Source: Agrostemma githago (Eukaryota; Streptophyta; Magnoliopsida; Caryophyllales; Caryophyllaceae). From it: DNA of 64,000 bases. The notes below the pieces were generated by a model that was not told the DNA's origin, made no database searches, and saw only the letters and a program-made list of their open reading frames with translations. Shown one piece after another: positions 47,343 through 58,651 of the stretch. The stretch is from NCBI GenBank assembly GCA_958450325.1, contig OY288241.1, forward strand, positions 50,788,078-50,852,077, written 5' to 3'. The number at the start of each line of letters is the position of its first letter. Within the stretch, counting starts at the first letter, position 1. The position numbers and the translations under genes are program-made.

Positions 47343-47400
47343 CACAACACTAAACTAATCAAATCAAACACTAAAAGTTAAGTATATACAAATCTATACA
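46559..47400. other. Spacer between the two antisense pseudogenes
   Basis: No gene is seen. It contains GC-rich sequence at 46560-46760 and a T run at about 46853-46861. It ends in AT-rich sequence with a TAA microsatellite (47294-47341). Confidence 0.5.
47294..47341. repeat. (TAA)n microsatellite
   Basis: About 16 uninterrupted copies of ATA/TAA. Confidence 0.95.
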
Positions 47401-49502
47401 CAAACCGAGTTCATAAACTAGGGAGGACCTCTAGAAGCTGCGCCTATAGCTATTACGAACTCGCCAATGTTGTCATCTAGACATAAGTCCTCTAAAACAA
47501 AGGTAGGAGACTCGCTACCATCCATTCCCGACAACATGTATAGAGTAACTGTCTCGGGAACTCCTCCAACCTCCTCAGTAGCACCCGTAGCATGACCCGT
47601 AGCCTCAGCCTCCCTCTCCCTCTCAATCCGATGCCTAGCCTCGCCCTCGGCGGAGGTCTCGCCCTGAGACAGAGCCAGCCGCTCCTTAAGTTGGGCAATC
47701 TCGTCGGCCCGAGATTGCAGGAACTGTCGCGTCTCAGCCGCTTCTGCCTCAAGCTCGGTCACCCGAGTCTCCAGCTGCCCCACCATATCGAGAGTATCCA
47801 GCAAACATAACCCGCACCTGAGGAAAACATACAAACAAACTAAAAAGTCAACCCTAGGTACACGCGCTCACTGTTCGAGGCCTCGAAGTGTCACGGGTGA
47901 CTCTCAAAGCGTAGGCCCGGAAGCGGTTGGCAGCCTGCCACAACCGCTGATGGCAAGCTGAGAAACCTGAAAGGTGAAACCACGCAAGTTAATCAAACAA
48001 AAACCTAACTCTTAGAACCCAAATCCAAAACAAAAACCGAAACTTACCCGGTATACCCGATCGCGCCACTCTATCCCGGCATCCATCTCCTCGGCAGAGC
48101 ACAAGGGGCAGAGGCTTGGTAGAAGTTATCCCGATCACGTCTACTCAGAGCAGTGTCAAGGGGAAGTCTGGGGACTGAATAGCAGCAGCCGGATCGGCCA
48201 GCTGAAAGGAAGGCAGGTCGGTCAGAAAACAAATAAATACTAACCCATAAAACAAAACAAGCTTTAAAACCAAACGTCGAGTACTCACCACGAGGCGGTG
48301 GCAAGCTAGCCGCTGGCTGACATGAGATAGATAGGAGGCACCAGGCACCAGAAGTGCATCGCCTCCTTCTCCATCCCTGCCCTCGAGGACCTCTGCGGTG
48401 GTCGATGGCCTAAACATGGTCCGGGGAGGATACTCCTGCACCCTGAATTCGTCATACAAGCACTGACGAACCAACCACCCAGATACCAAACTAGGCGGAA
48501 CAGCGCAGGAAGGATCATCCTTCTGTAGCTCTGAGGCCTCAACTCCGCCTCCACATATCCGGGCACGCCCTCATAGTCGGCCCCAAGGACAGGCCACAAA
48601 CTGCACAAACAAAACTAGCATTTTAATAAACCTGATCATCCTTCTGTAGCATGTGGCGTACTGCAAGACTCACACTCCAAACAATCCCGGATGAGGCCCC
48701 GGACCTCATCACTATCTAGCCTAGGGCCCTCGGCAGCCCACCTAATCCTCTCCAAATCCCAGGGTAAACCCGTAATAACCCCAAAATCTTCTAAAGTCAT
48801 CCCTCCCCAAAGGACATATGAAAGGTCGTGGTAGTGTTGTGAAAGTGATCTACCATCGCTCTAGTTACCATAAGGTTGCACTTAGTCTTGCAACCCACCA
48901 ATCAAACCCATTGCTCGACCACAGGACCCAGAGCAGTCCTTGCAATAATCCCCTTTGCCGCGGAGGTCAACTTCTGAGAATATATCTCAAGACATGTCGT
49001 GAAACCCGAAAAGGTCATCATCGGACCTGGGGGCTGCAAGTCGGGACAATAGAAGAATAAACGAAACAAACCAAACTCAATCAAAACAGAAATCCAAAGC
49101 TTAAAACTAATAAGCATGAGTCAAGATACTCACCAGGCCCCGCACTGTGCGATAAGAAATGTGCAAGTCGGGACGAAACAAAAGCTGATGACCGTCCCAA
49201 TCCCGAGCCCACTCGGGGTCCTCGTAGGGAATCTTCTCATTCTCCGGTACAGGAATTGGAACACGAGCCCTCCTTGCAACTGTCTCGAGAAGCCTACGCT
49301 TCCTTACTCTATCGAAATCGGCCTCGTTTATGACCTCCGGATGCGAAGAAACGCTTCTTCGTCTTCTACGAATCCCGCGGGGAGTCAGTGAGCTCGTCCC
49401 GGCGGCATCGCCACTAGTACCAACCGTAGAAGCTCCCTCGGGATGCTCGGTATCACCTTTAGCTACAAAACGAAACAAAATATACACTACAAGAAATACT
49501 TC

Positions 49503-49610
49503 AAGTAGCTAGCATACACGCGCGACCGAAACTTTCCGTCACTTATTTAGTGACTGAAAGTAACTCGCACGACTGATTTAAGTCGCTGGACGAAGAGACC
49601 GATTGGGGGA
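49503..49610. repeat. CACTA-2 left subterminal repeats
   Basis: There are few and degenerate copies of the GCGACCGA / TCGGTCGC half-sites near the transposase-side end, fewer than at the other end. Confidence 0.6.
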
Positions 49611-50382
49611 AAAATCAATTCACATCGTGTTAGTCGTCGTCAGTTGAACTGGATACATTTGGTATCTAGGAGGGGTGTATATTACTTAAGCTAGGACCTC
49701 GCAGTGATAAGTCACCGTCCTATTATGGTTGAGTTGCCTACTTAGAGACATTGGATCTTTGCTGCGTGTGAAGTTGGTGTCAGACTTCTCGAAGCTAATT
49801 TTTAGTATATCCCTAGTGAAAGTCTAGCCTTGTGCACACTAACCGAATATCCATAACGCCATTTTGAATATTTTATTATTATCGATATAATTTGGTTGCA
49901 GGTTGGCAAATGTTTTATGTTTTCTTCGGAAAACTCATTTTTATTATATTGTTCCGATACGTGAAGTTTTTTACTTAAAGCTTATTTTCATTATAATGTT
50001 TTTACTGTTTTTCATTTTTTACTTTTTTTTCTATATTAGTAATTACAGTTTTAAAATCTTGTAATACGGCTGGGAGAACATTGAGGTTGCTCCCCACTGG
50101 CGTGGCTATTGTGTTTATAACATGACAGGTTTTTGCTGCTGGGTTTTGGGTGTGAGTTAGCGAGTAGCGAGGATCCTACTCTTTCTTTATTAATGTAATT
50201 TATGGATTTGTATAACCCGTTTGGAGAATTTTCTTTTTTAGCCCTTTTGTAAAAAGAGGCCTTTGTATTGACTTACCATTTCTTTTAATAAGATATAGTT
50301 TGTTAGTGTATTTTAATCCCAACTCTACAGTGTTTCCGCCACTGTATTGCGTTAGAATTTCTAGGGGATTACGGTTAATAAT
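49611..50382. other. Leader segment of CACTA-2 unlike that of CACTA-1
   Basis: About 770 bp between the subterminal repeats and the first recognisable transposase codons. It does not match the corresponding part of CACTA-1, and the first 40 or so transposase codons are missing or unrecognisable. One phrase, 'aagtcaccgtccta' near 49709, resembles 'aagtcactgtccta' near 61949, so a copia-type fragment may have been inserted. It is not resolved further. Confidence 0.4.
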
Positions 50383-53300
50383 TTTCTTGAGTTTGCTAAA
50401 ACCCACCCCGAATACGCGTCACAGGGTAGATTTAGATGTCCTTGTGTGAAATGTAAGAACCTCAGATTCTTGGATATTATTTTGATTAAAGAACATATTA
50501 TCTCAAATGGGTTTTGTCAAAATTATTATTGTTGGATTTCTCATGGTGAGACGTCTGCTGTTGAGGAATCTGAGGTTGAACAGAATGAGGGTGGGTTGAG
50601 AGGAATGCTTGTTGATGTGGTTGAGTGCAATGTGTTTAATGATGAGAGCATGTACACTAACGACGATGACCAACCAACCCCACAAGATCCAAACCCACGA
50701 GCGAAAGCGTTTTTTGATATGTTAGAGGCTTCGGAGAAGCCGTTATATGGAGGGTGTGATGTGACATTGTTCGAAGTCGCGTCTATGGTAGTGACCCTTA
50801 AATGTGAGTATAACCTACCGTTCGAGTGCGTAGACGGTGTTGCTGCGTTGATTGAGAAACTCATCCCAAAAGACAACATTATGACCAAAACATTCTACAA
50901 TACCAAAAAAATAGTTAAAGTTCTTGAACTTCCGCATCAAACGATCGATGCTTGTCCCGATGGATGCATGGTTTTTTGGAAGGACGATGTCCTGCTTAAG
51001 GAATGTAAGATATGTGGTAAGGGTAGATACAAAAAGTGTAGATCGGAATATTGTTTTGAGGGGTAGGAAGGGAAAGAGTGTTGCGAGGGATAAAAACCTA
51101 TACCACTTAGTCGACTTACCTACTTTATCATCGTCCCTAGACTCCAAAAATTATATGCAACCAGAACCATTGCCGAACAAATAAGGTGGCATAAAGAAGA
51201 AACTCGTGTAGAGGGGAAGATGTATCATCCTAGTGATGGTGAGGAGTGGAAACGCTTTGATAGGATTTACCCTGATTTTGTTGAGGAACCCCGTAACGTG
51301 AGACTTGGGTTGTGTACCGATGGGTTTGCTCCTTTCGGTCAGTTCGGTAAGTTGTACTCATGCTGGCCTGTCATGGTCACACCATACAACTTACCCCCAT
51401 GGCTGTGTCTGAAACCACCGTTCATCTTCCTTTCTCTTATTGTTCCCGGCCCAAAAAATCCAAAAAATCACTTGGATGTTTACCTACAACCAGTGATATA
51501 GCAATTGAAACACTTGTGGGAAGTAGGGGTGGAGACATATGATGTGTCGTTGAAACAACATTTTCAGCTTAGAGCATCGCTTTTGTGGACTATAAACGAT
51601 TTCCCTGCGTATGGTATGTTGAGCGGTTGGTCTACGGCGGGCCAAAAAGCTTGTTCTTGTTGCATGAGTGAAACTAAAACGTTTTACCTAAGAAATTCAA
51701 GCAAAATTAGTTGGTTTGACTGTCATAGACAGTTCCTACCCGAGGGTCACATGTACAAGAAGAACATGAGAGCTTTCAAGAAGGGTGAGGTGGTGCTAGA
51801 TGAGGAACTGATTCGTCTCCAAGGAGATGAGATATGGGAGGTGATTTCAGAGTTCCCATCTACTGTTGACGGGACCGATCAAGAGTTCAAGGATCTTAAG
51901 AAATTAAAAAATGGTTGGTTTAAAAGAAGCATCTTCTTCGACCTTCCATATTGGAGTACTTTATTACTCCGACATAATCTAGATGTGATGCATATTGAGA
52001 AGAACTTCTTTGAGCAACTGATTCACACCATTATGGATGTAGAGGGTAAGACATGTGACACCGTAGGATCCCAAAAAGATTTGAAAAAAAATTGTGACCG
52101 TCCGAAATTGCATATCAAGCGAGATGGGTCCAAACCTAGGGCCTTGTTTAGCCTTGATAAGGCTCAGAGAAAGGTCGTGTTAGAGTGGGTAGGGAAATTG
52201 AAGTTCCCTAATGGGTACGCATCCGATTTCAGTCGGTGTGTGGACATTAAGAACTTGAAGATGCAAGGTTTGAAGAGTCACGACTGCCAGATGTTCATGG
52301 AGCAGTTACTACCTGTGGTGTTGAAGCACCTGCTGCCGGAAGGTGTTTGGAATCCTATCACCGAGATATCTCAGCTTTTTCGAGATTTGTGTTCGTCGAC
52401 AGTTACAATTGACGACATGACTCGTTTGGAGGATCAAATTCCTCAGATACTATGCAAACTTGAGATGATCTTCCCACCCTCCTTCTTTAACTCAATGGAG
52501 TATCTACCGGTCTACTTGCCCTACGAACCTAAAGTGGGAGGACCGGTCCAATTTAGATGGACGTACCCGTTTGAGAGGTGAGAACATTCAAATACTTACT
52601 TACCCACTAAAGTTAGATATTGTCATTGATTAATAACATAATTGCTTGATTGTCATAGATTTCTCAACCATTTGAAGAAAAAAATTGGTAACAAGGAGAG
52701 GGTCGAGGGCTCCATATGTAATGCTTATCTAACAGAGGAGATAGCCAACTTCTGTTCTCTGTATTTCAAGAAAGAAGTGAACACCAAAGCCAAGAATCTT
52801 AACCTAGAAACACCCGAGATGATTTACCCCAACATACCAGACTTTTTTCAAAGTAAGGTAGGTGAATGATCTTCATCAGCTGGCGGGTGGAGGATATTAG
52901 ATGAGAAAGAGTACAATCGTGCTCACCTTTACTTGTTATCAAACTGCGAAGTTTTGGAGCCATATGAGAAGCAGTTTGTAACTGAATTTGTAGATGCTAA
53001 TTCACATTTAAATGCTGATGATTTTTGGAATAAGCATGAGGAACAGTTTCCCAGTTGGCTTAAGCAACATGTAATTTCAAAAAATATTCGGGATGATTTG
53101 GTTAGGAGTCTAGCATTAGGTCCTTTGTGGAAGGTTAAAACCTAAAACCGGTATTCGGTTAATGGTTACAATTTTCATACATTTGCCCATGGTAGCAGTA
53201 AGGCTAGATGTAATTTCGGTGTGACTGTGTCGTCACTTGATGGTGACGACTACTACGGTCTACTGGAGGACATCTTCGAGTTGTGTCATGCTGGACATGA

Positions 53301-53838
53301 TCGTGGGTATAGAGCTGTGGTATTTAAATGTGAATGGAAGGACAACTCAGTGGATGGTACTAGAGTACATGAAAGGTACAAACTAGTTGAAGTTAATCAT
53401 ACCAAAAAATACTCCAAGTACGATTCGTTTGTACTTGCACATCAAGCACACCAAGTGTACTTTGCTCCTTATCCAACCACAAACGATAGAACTGTAAACC
53501 AGTGGTGGGCGGTGTTTAACACTAAGCCACGGGGGAACTTTGGCACTGACCTTTTCCAAGAGGAGGTCATTTCTAGTGGTACAACATTGTCTTCAATTGA
53601 TGAGAATTTTTTTGTAAGTGATGATGAGAATAATGAGGTGGATGTGGGGGAGGATTCTGAAGACGATGAAGGTGGTGAGGAGGAGGAAGGTGCTTCTAGT
53701 GATATGGTCGAGGAGGAGGAAGATACCAATGATTTGAAGATCGATGACGAGGAGGAGGAAGATGACTACGAGGAAGAGGATGTAGTTGGTTCGAGTAGGC
53801 AAGTGGAAGATGACAACGATAGCGACGATGACGTCTAG
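50383..53838 (+). pseudogene. TNP2-like transposase (Transposase_21) of CACTA-2, inactivated
   Basis: It starts within the N-terminal zinc-binding region (FRCPCVKCKN), followed by CPDGCMVFWKDDVLL and CTDGFAPFGQFG, then TINDFPAYGMLSGWSTAG and DVMHIEKNFFEQ. A GT-AG intron at 52578-52658 joins the DUF4218-like halves in phase (FRWTYPFER / FLNHLKKK). A DUF4216-like domain starts near 53160 (DDYYGLLEDIFEL) and the acidic tail ends at 53838. Breaks: an extra A in an A-run near 51034 shifts the frame, and TAG at 51499-51501 stands where CACTA-1 has Glu. A TGA lies near 52867 and a TAA near 53143. The N terminus is also missing. Lesions differ from CACTA-1, so the two copies decayed independently. 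Confidence 0.88.
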
Positions 53839-53953
53839 GGTATAGTTTTAATAAGTTATATTATTTCAATATAGTAGTCTGTATTTTATATTTTGGGCAT
53901 ATTATTTCAATATTATGATGTCAATTTCTAACTTTCGACCTTTGTCCGCAGAT

Positions 53954-55599
53954 ATGACATTGGGCAAAAGAATGCGGTTTGGGAGTGGGAGCAGGAACAG
54001 GAGGTCCCTGCAGCAGGAGGAGGAGGACTAGCAGGAGGACCAGAACGAGGAACATCAGAACGAGGAAGAGCAGGTCACGGGAGACCAACCTCAGGGAGCT
54101 CATGAGCTTGAGTATCGGGAAAGAGACGAGCGCCTAGTTATGTGCCCCGAGAAGACATGGTGAGACATTATATTATTAGCAACGTTATTACTGGTTTTCA
54201 AACTTTAATCATATTAGCAACTTTATTTTATTTCATTTTTTGGTGAGACATCATCTTATTTCATTCTTTGGTGTAGGTTTCGGGATCGAGTGACAGTCAC
54301 TGGTGTGTCGGATAGTTTCATGAAAGACTTGACTACTTACTACACTAGTTTGACCAAGGTGCCTCAGTGGCAGCAGGAGAAGTGGTTCGACAACTTCAAG
54401 ATGCACCATTTTTTTGGTTTTAGTAATTAACTTTTATTGTTTACGGATTACTAATACACTAACAACAAACGATCTTGCAGTTGAAACACTATTGGAACCC
54501 AAGCCTCGAGGTGGCTGCAAGGGACCGATACATGGATGTTGCGAAGCCAAGGTACAAGGACAACATGTTCAAGTTGGCGAGCGAGGGAAAGGTAGACAAA
54601 TACCTTAAAGGTTTGATTACTCAATTAGTGTTTGTACTTGAATAGAAAGTTGTATACATCTTCAATTCGCTTATTGATCTCTTCATATTAATTGTAGAAG
54701 AAGCCATTGAACGGTTCCAAAAGCCCGCTCTGACCCTAAGTCTCTTAAGAGATCACTCCAAGTGAAGAAAAACAAGAGGCGGGGAGGAGACCCTGATGCG
54801 GAAGTGGAGGCCACCCACTATGGTGGGTCGCAGTCGATGTATCAGCGGGCTATGGCGGTAAGTATTTCCTTCCATTTGACTTTTTTTGGGATTTTTATTT
54901 AATGTTTTCATTAAAAATATAAATGAAAAATCTACATGTACTGTCAACAGGTAAAGAAGAAAACAGGACAACTCCCCGAACCTGTGCAGCTGTTTCTTGA
55001 CACGAAGAGCAAGGGGGACGCCAACGGTCGAAGCTTCGTTACGAAGAGGGACGCCGCAATTTAGGTAAGTTTCTAACATAAGGCTTCTTTACATTGTTCT
55101 TTACATCTCACCTAATCATCACTTCAATTTCTTTCTGCGAGGATATTTGGAGGCCACTAACGCACCCGACGCTGAAGGTGTGGACCCGACTGAGGTATGG
55201 GTCAGAGTCGTGCAAGGGTACAGCAAGGGAGCGGTTTACGGTACGGGGAACGCTCACACCCTATACTGGACACCACCCAACGCTCAGGGGGGGCATTCAA
55301 CCTCGATGGAGTACGTACCGTCCGTCGTTGTTGAGATGAGGTCGGAACAGCAAGATGAGAGGGCGCAGCGGGCTGCTTTGGCTGATAGGGTGAGGGAGCA
55401 AGATGAGAGGTTGAACGCGCAGGATGAGCGTATCCAGCGACAGGATGCGGTCAGCTTGCAAATTCTAGAAGAGTTATCCCGCCTGAGGAGCATGCAGCAG
55501 CAGAACTGCAACTCCGGCCCCATTCCCCGACACATAGATCCTAGAGACCCCTTCAATGGGGGTGGTAGTGGTTCTTCAGCTAGTTTCCCTGTTAGCTGA
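53954..55599 (+). pseudogene. TNPA-like CACTA protein (Transposase_24 family) of CACTA-2
   Basis: ATG at 53954 just after an AG; the final exon is open at 55147-55599 and ends TGA. That exon encodes the family signature EVWVRVVQGYSKGAVYGTGN and TLYWTPPNAQGG, then a coiled coil of EQDERLNAQDERIQRQ-type heptads, and a Gly/Ser-rich end (GGGSGSSASF). Earlier exons include FRDRVTVTGVSDSFMKDLTT near 54280 and the WNPSLEVAARDRYMDVAKPRY region near 54490 (shortened). An in-frame TAG near 54030 in the first exon suggests inactivation. In En/Spm this protein binds subterminal repeats. Confidence 0.75.
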
Positions 55600-55834
55600 A
55601 TAGATTGAAAACAGTTTGTACTTTGTGAATGTTTATTGAAAACAGTTTGTAACATTATTCTTAATTTAGTGTATTCACGACATTTACTTACTTGGTTGCC
55701 GATTCTGGAGTGTGAAGCTGGCGTAACGTTTGGAACAACGTTTGGAATGTTTGGGACGTATTGTGGTTGTTGGTTTGTTTTGTTGTGCAGACTCTGGCTA
55801 GAAATGAAACAAATAAAATCGGCATATTACAGGT

Positions 55835-56140
55835 CCGTTAGCGACCGATATCGGCGGCTAAATTATTCATTTAGCGACCGACATCAGTCGCTATAAGATG
55901 CTCAATAAGCGTCACGTCACCCTCTTTAGCGACTGATGTCGGTCGCTACCTTTACGCCGTTCGCGACTGATGTCGATCGCTACGTACATGTCAGTAGCGA
56001 CTGACGTCGGTCGCTAACTTTAGCGACTGATGTCGGTCGCGCGTTTTTTTAGCGACCGATATCAGTCGCCCGAAGCGACTATCTGGTGCGACTGTCATCT
56101 GTCGCGCATCTATTTTAGCGACAGATGACGGTGGCTAAGA
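55835..56140. repeat. CACTA-2 right subterminal repeats
   Basis: There are a dozen or so copies of GCGACCGATRTCGGTCGC-type palindromes and half-sites in both orientations, matching the left end of CACTA-1. Confidence 0.85.
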
Positions 56141-56175
56141 CCAGTCGCCCGTCTCGTTAATTCTTGTAGTGTATA

Positions 56176-57305
56176 AAAATCCATGCCTCAGGTCAGGCTG
56201 AAATAGCTCAAACAGGTCAAAATAAGGTCAAAATTTTGAAGAAAGGTATCAAAACTCCGAAGGGCCCACTAACATCTATTTTCAACCCTGATCACAATGG
56301 AAGTGATTTCAGGAAAATCCGGCATCGTTACGACGTCTTTTGGTCCGTCGTAAGTCACACAAAATCTCACGGAAGGTCCTAGAGGCCATCCTAGCTTACA
56401 AAAATTGACAAGGAAGTCACCCACATCATCACAAACACTAATCGAGTGAGATTATGAAAAACAAGTACGGAAGTAACCGGGAGAACGGTCCCTAACCCTA
56501 GGCATTTCGAATTTATCACCATAGGAGGCCATGGTCATACCTCAAAGTCTTCTACCATAACGAGCTCTATTCAACCCTTATTTAACAATGGGATTAAGCA
56601 CAAACATCGAAACTTAGCAAATTTAAAACACTCAAATCGATTTTCTAGGGTTTCAACAAAATCGACCCACAATCAACCACATTATGCAAAATCGATAATA
56701 GACGAGTAAAGAACACTTACCTGGAGTCGACATTTTCGTGTATGGCAGAAATCGAGACAGAAATTGGTTAGAAAAAAATTGAAAAGGTGATATTGGGGCG
56801 AAAAGGGCGACACGTTCGAGTTTTGGGACAAATAAACCAAATCCCCCAACCTTCATTGATTTAAGCAAACCCGACCTACGGAATCTCGGGCGCCTCGGGT
56901 CGCGCGTCGAAAGCCTGGACCGCTGGAGGCCATTTGCCTGAGATTTGGGGCGCAGAAGAATGCGCGTCCAACTAGTCCAACACAAGACTAAGACAAGAAC
57001 AAACAAGGCTTCACATCCAAAATACACAAAACACGCATCCTTTAAAACGAGCAAACTAACAACGACGAAGCAATTACTAATCGATACCGATAAAGCACGC
57101 CTACATGCTAACCCTGAACAAAAGCGATAATAAAGCAAGCATAAGGACCACGACCAACAAGACTGCTCACGTGGTAAAAAAACAAAACAAAGCCAATCTG
57201 AACGAAGTCCGAACAAATCCAAGTGCGTATCAGAACAAAGCGAAGCAAACCCCCCACGAAATAAGACAAGTCCACAAAGCAGATTTAGCCCGAATAGACG
57301 AACAT
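56176..57305 (-). other. Intron 1 remainder, first exon surroundings and upstream region of the antisense gene
   Basis: From 56176 to 56720 is the rest of intron 1. Upstream of the ATG at 56733, on the minus strand, is sequence expected to act as the promoter of the antisense gene. A minus-strand frame at 56653-57327 crosses these parts and has no recognisable motif. A-rich sequence dominates 57000-57300. Confidence 0.45.
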
Positions 57306-57314
57306 CAGCAAACG

Positions 57315-58300
57315 CCTCCGAGCCCAACGGGTCTTAGTTATCCGAGAGGCAATTTGAGTTTGAGCGGATACTGACACGTTCAAACATTTTGGAGTCTTAT
57401 ACCTCCACAACAATTTGGGATTTGAGCGGATACTGACACGCTCAACACCTTCGAGCTTAACAGGTCTGAGTTATCCTGAAGGCAAATTTAGTTTGAGCAG
57501 ATACTGACACGCGCAAACATTTTTCGAGCCTAACGGGTCTGAGTTATCCTGAAGGCAATTTTAGTTTGAGCAGATACTGACACGCTCAAACATTTTTCGA
57601 GCCTAACGGATCTGAGTTATCCTGAAGGCAATTTTAGTTTGAGCGGATATTGACACGCTCAAACGTTTTTCGAGCCTAACGGGTATGAGTTATCCTGAAG
57701 GAAATTTTAGCTTGAGCGGATACTGACACACTCAAGCGTTTTTCGAGCATAACGGGTCTGAGTTATCCTGAAGGCAATTTTAGTTTTAGCGGATACTGAC
57801 ACGCTTTAACGTTTTTTGAGTCTAACGGGTCTGAGTTATCCTGAAGGCAATTTTATTTTGAGCGGATAATGACACGCTCAAACATTTTTTGAGCCTAACG
57901 GGTCTGAGTTATCCTGGAGGCAAATTTAGTTTGAGCGGATACTGACACGCTCAAGCGTTTTTCGAGCCTAACGGGTATGAGTTATCCTGAAGGCAATTTT
58001 AGTTTGAGCGGATACTAACACACTCAAACATTTTTCGAGCCTAACATGTCTGAGTTATCCGGAGGGCAATTTTAGTTTGAGCGGATACTGATATGCTCAA
58101 ACATGTTTTGTCCAAGGGGTCATAAGCATCCCGAAGGCAACTGTTCGAGTGGATACTGACACACTCGAACATTCTATTTTACTTTCGCGTCTTAGGGTTC
58201 ATAAGCATCCCGAAGGAGACTGTTCGAGGGGAAGCTGATGCCCTCGAACATTTTATTTCATCTTACTTTCGTGTCAGAGGGGTCATAAGCATCCCAAAGA
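57315..58300 (+). repeat. 73-bp tandem array in the 3' region of element B
   Basis: There are about a dozen imperfect copies with a period near 73 bp (starts at 57526, 57599, 57672, 57745 and so on). Each contains 'gggtctgagttatcctgaag', 'gagcggatactgacac' and 'gctcaaacatttttcgagcc' in turn. The last two or three copies diverge ('cataagcatcccgaaggc'). It lies between the antisense gene and the polypurine tract, the place where Tat elements are known to carry variable tandem repeats. Confidence 0.92.
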
Positions 58301-58633
58301 CATCTGTTCAAACGAAAGCTGATACATGCGAACATACTTTTCGCACATCCACAATTGACACGTCATAAGTAGTCCAAATTCAAACAAACTCTTAAGCAAT
58401 CCGAAAAGGCAACACACACGAGCATGAAGAACTGAGAACAAGACGGAAAGCATGGGCTCGGGCAGCGACAAGCGACTACAGGCAAGGACGTCAGGTATGA
58501 ATTCTAAGCCTTGGCTGGCGAGCCTCAACACGTAGTCCAACAGACTTAAAATGACCCGACCGGACAGCCACCAGGTCGTAATCCTCGATTGACCTGGGTG
58601 ACTATACTTTGACTTTCGCCTTGTCCAAGCCTC

Positions 58634-58651
58634 AGTGAAAGTGGGAGCTTC
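58634..58651 (+). other. Polypurine tract of element B
   Basis: GTGAAAGTGGGAGCTTC ends directly before the 3' LTR start at 58652. It identifies that LTR as a 3' LTR. Confidence 0.65.

Larger units (their letters stand above)
49485..56171 (+). mobile_element. CACTA-2, En/Spm-type DNA transposon (defective)
   Basis: Termini are CACTACAAGAAATAC and the inverse of CACTACAAGAATTAA, the same two end types as CACTA-1 but in reverse order. TATA occurs on both sides (49481-49484 and 56172-56175), so the expected 3-bp duplication cannot be fixed exactly. Genes run on the plus strand: TNP2-like then TNPA-like. It is longer than CACTA-1 because it keeps the part of the transposase that CACTA-1 lost. Confidence 0.92.
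47418..56733 (-). pseudogene. Antisense plant-mobile-domain gene of element B, interrupted by CACTA-2
   Basis: A 13-bp first exon with ATG at 56733 ends at a GTAAGT donor (56720). The next exon, 49134-49462, starts at an AG acceptor in matching phase, so CACTA-2 lies within intron 1. Exon 2 is Gly/Thr- and Arg-rich and ends DLHISYRTVRGL. Downstream pieces (about 48600-49033) carry segments such as GIIARTALGPVVEQW, TTTTFHMSFGEG and TLEDFGVITGLPWD, resembling the plant mobile domain. Further pieces are 48145-48489 and a coiled-coil segment at 47418-47834. Stops and a frameshift near 48830 inside the domain make it a pseudogene. Such antisense genes are described for Tat elements. Confidence 0.6.

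Noticed and set aside
57315..58300. CRISPR array
   Set aside because: Head-to-tail 73-bp units without unique spacers, in a retrotransposon 3' region of a plant genome.
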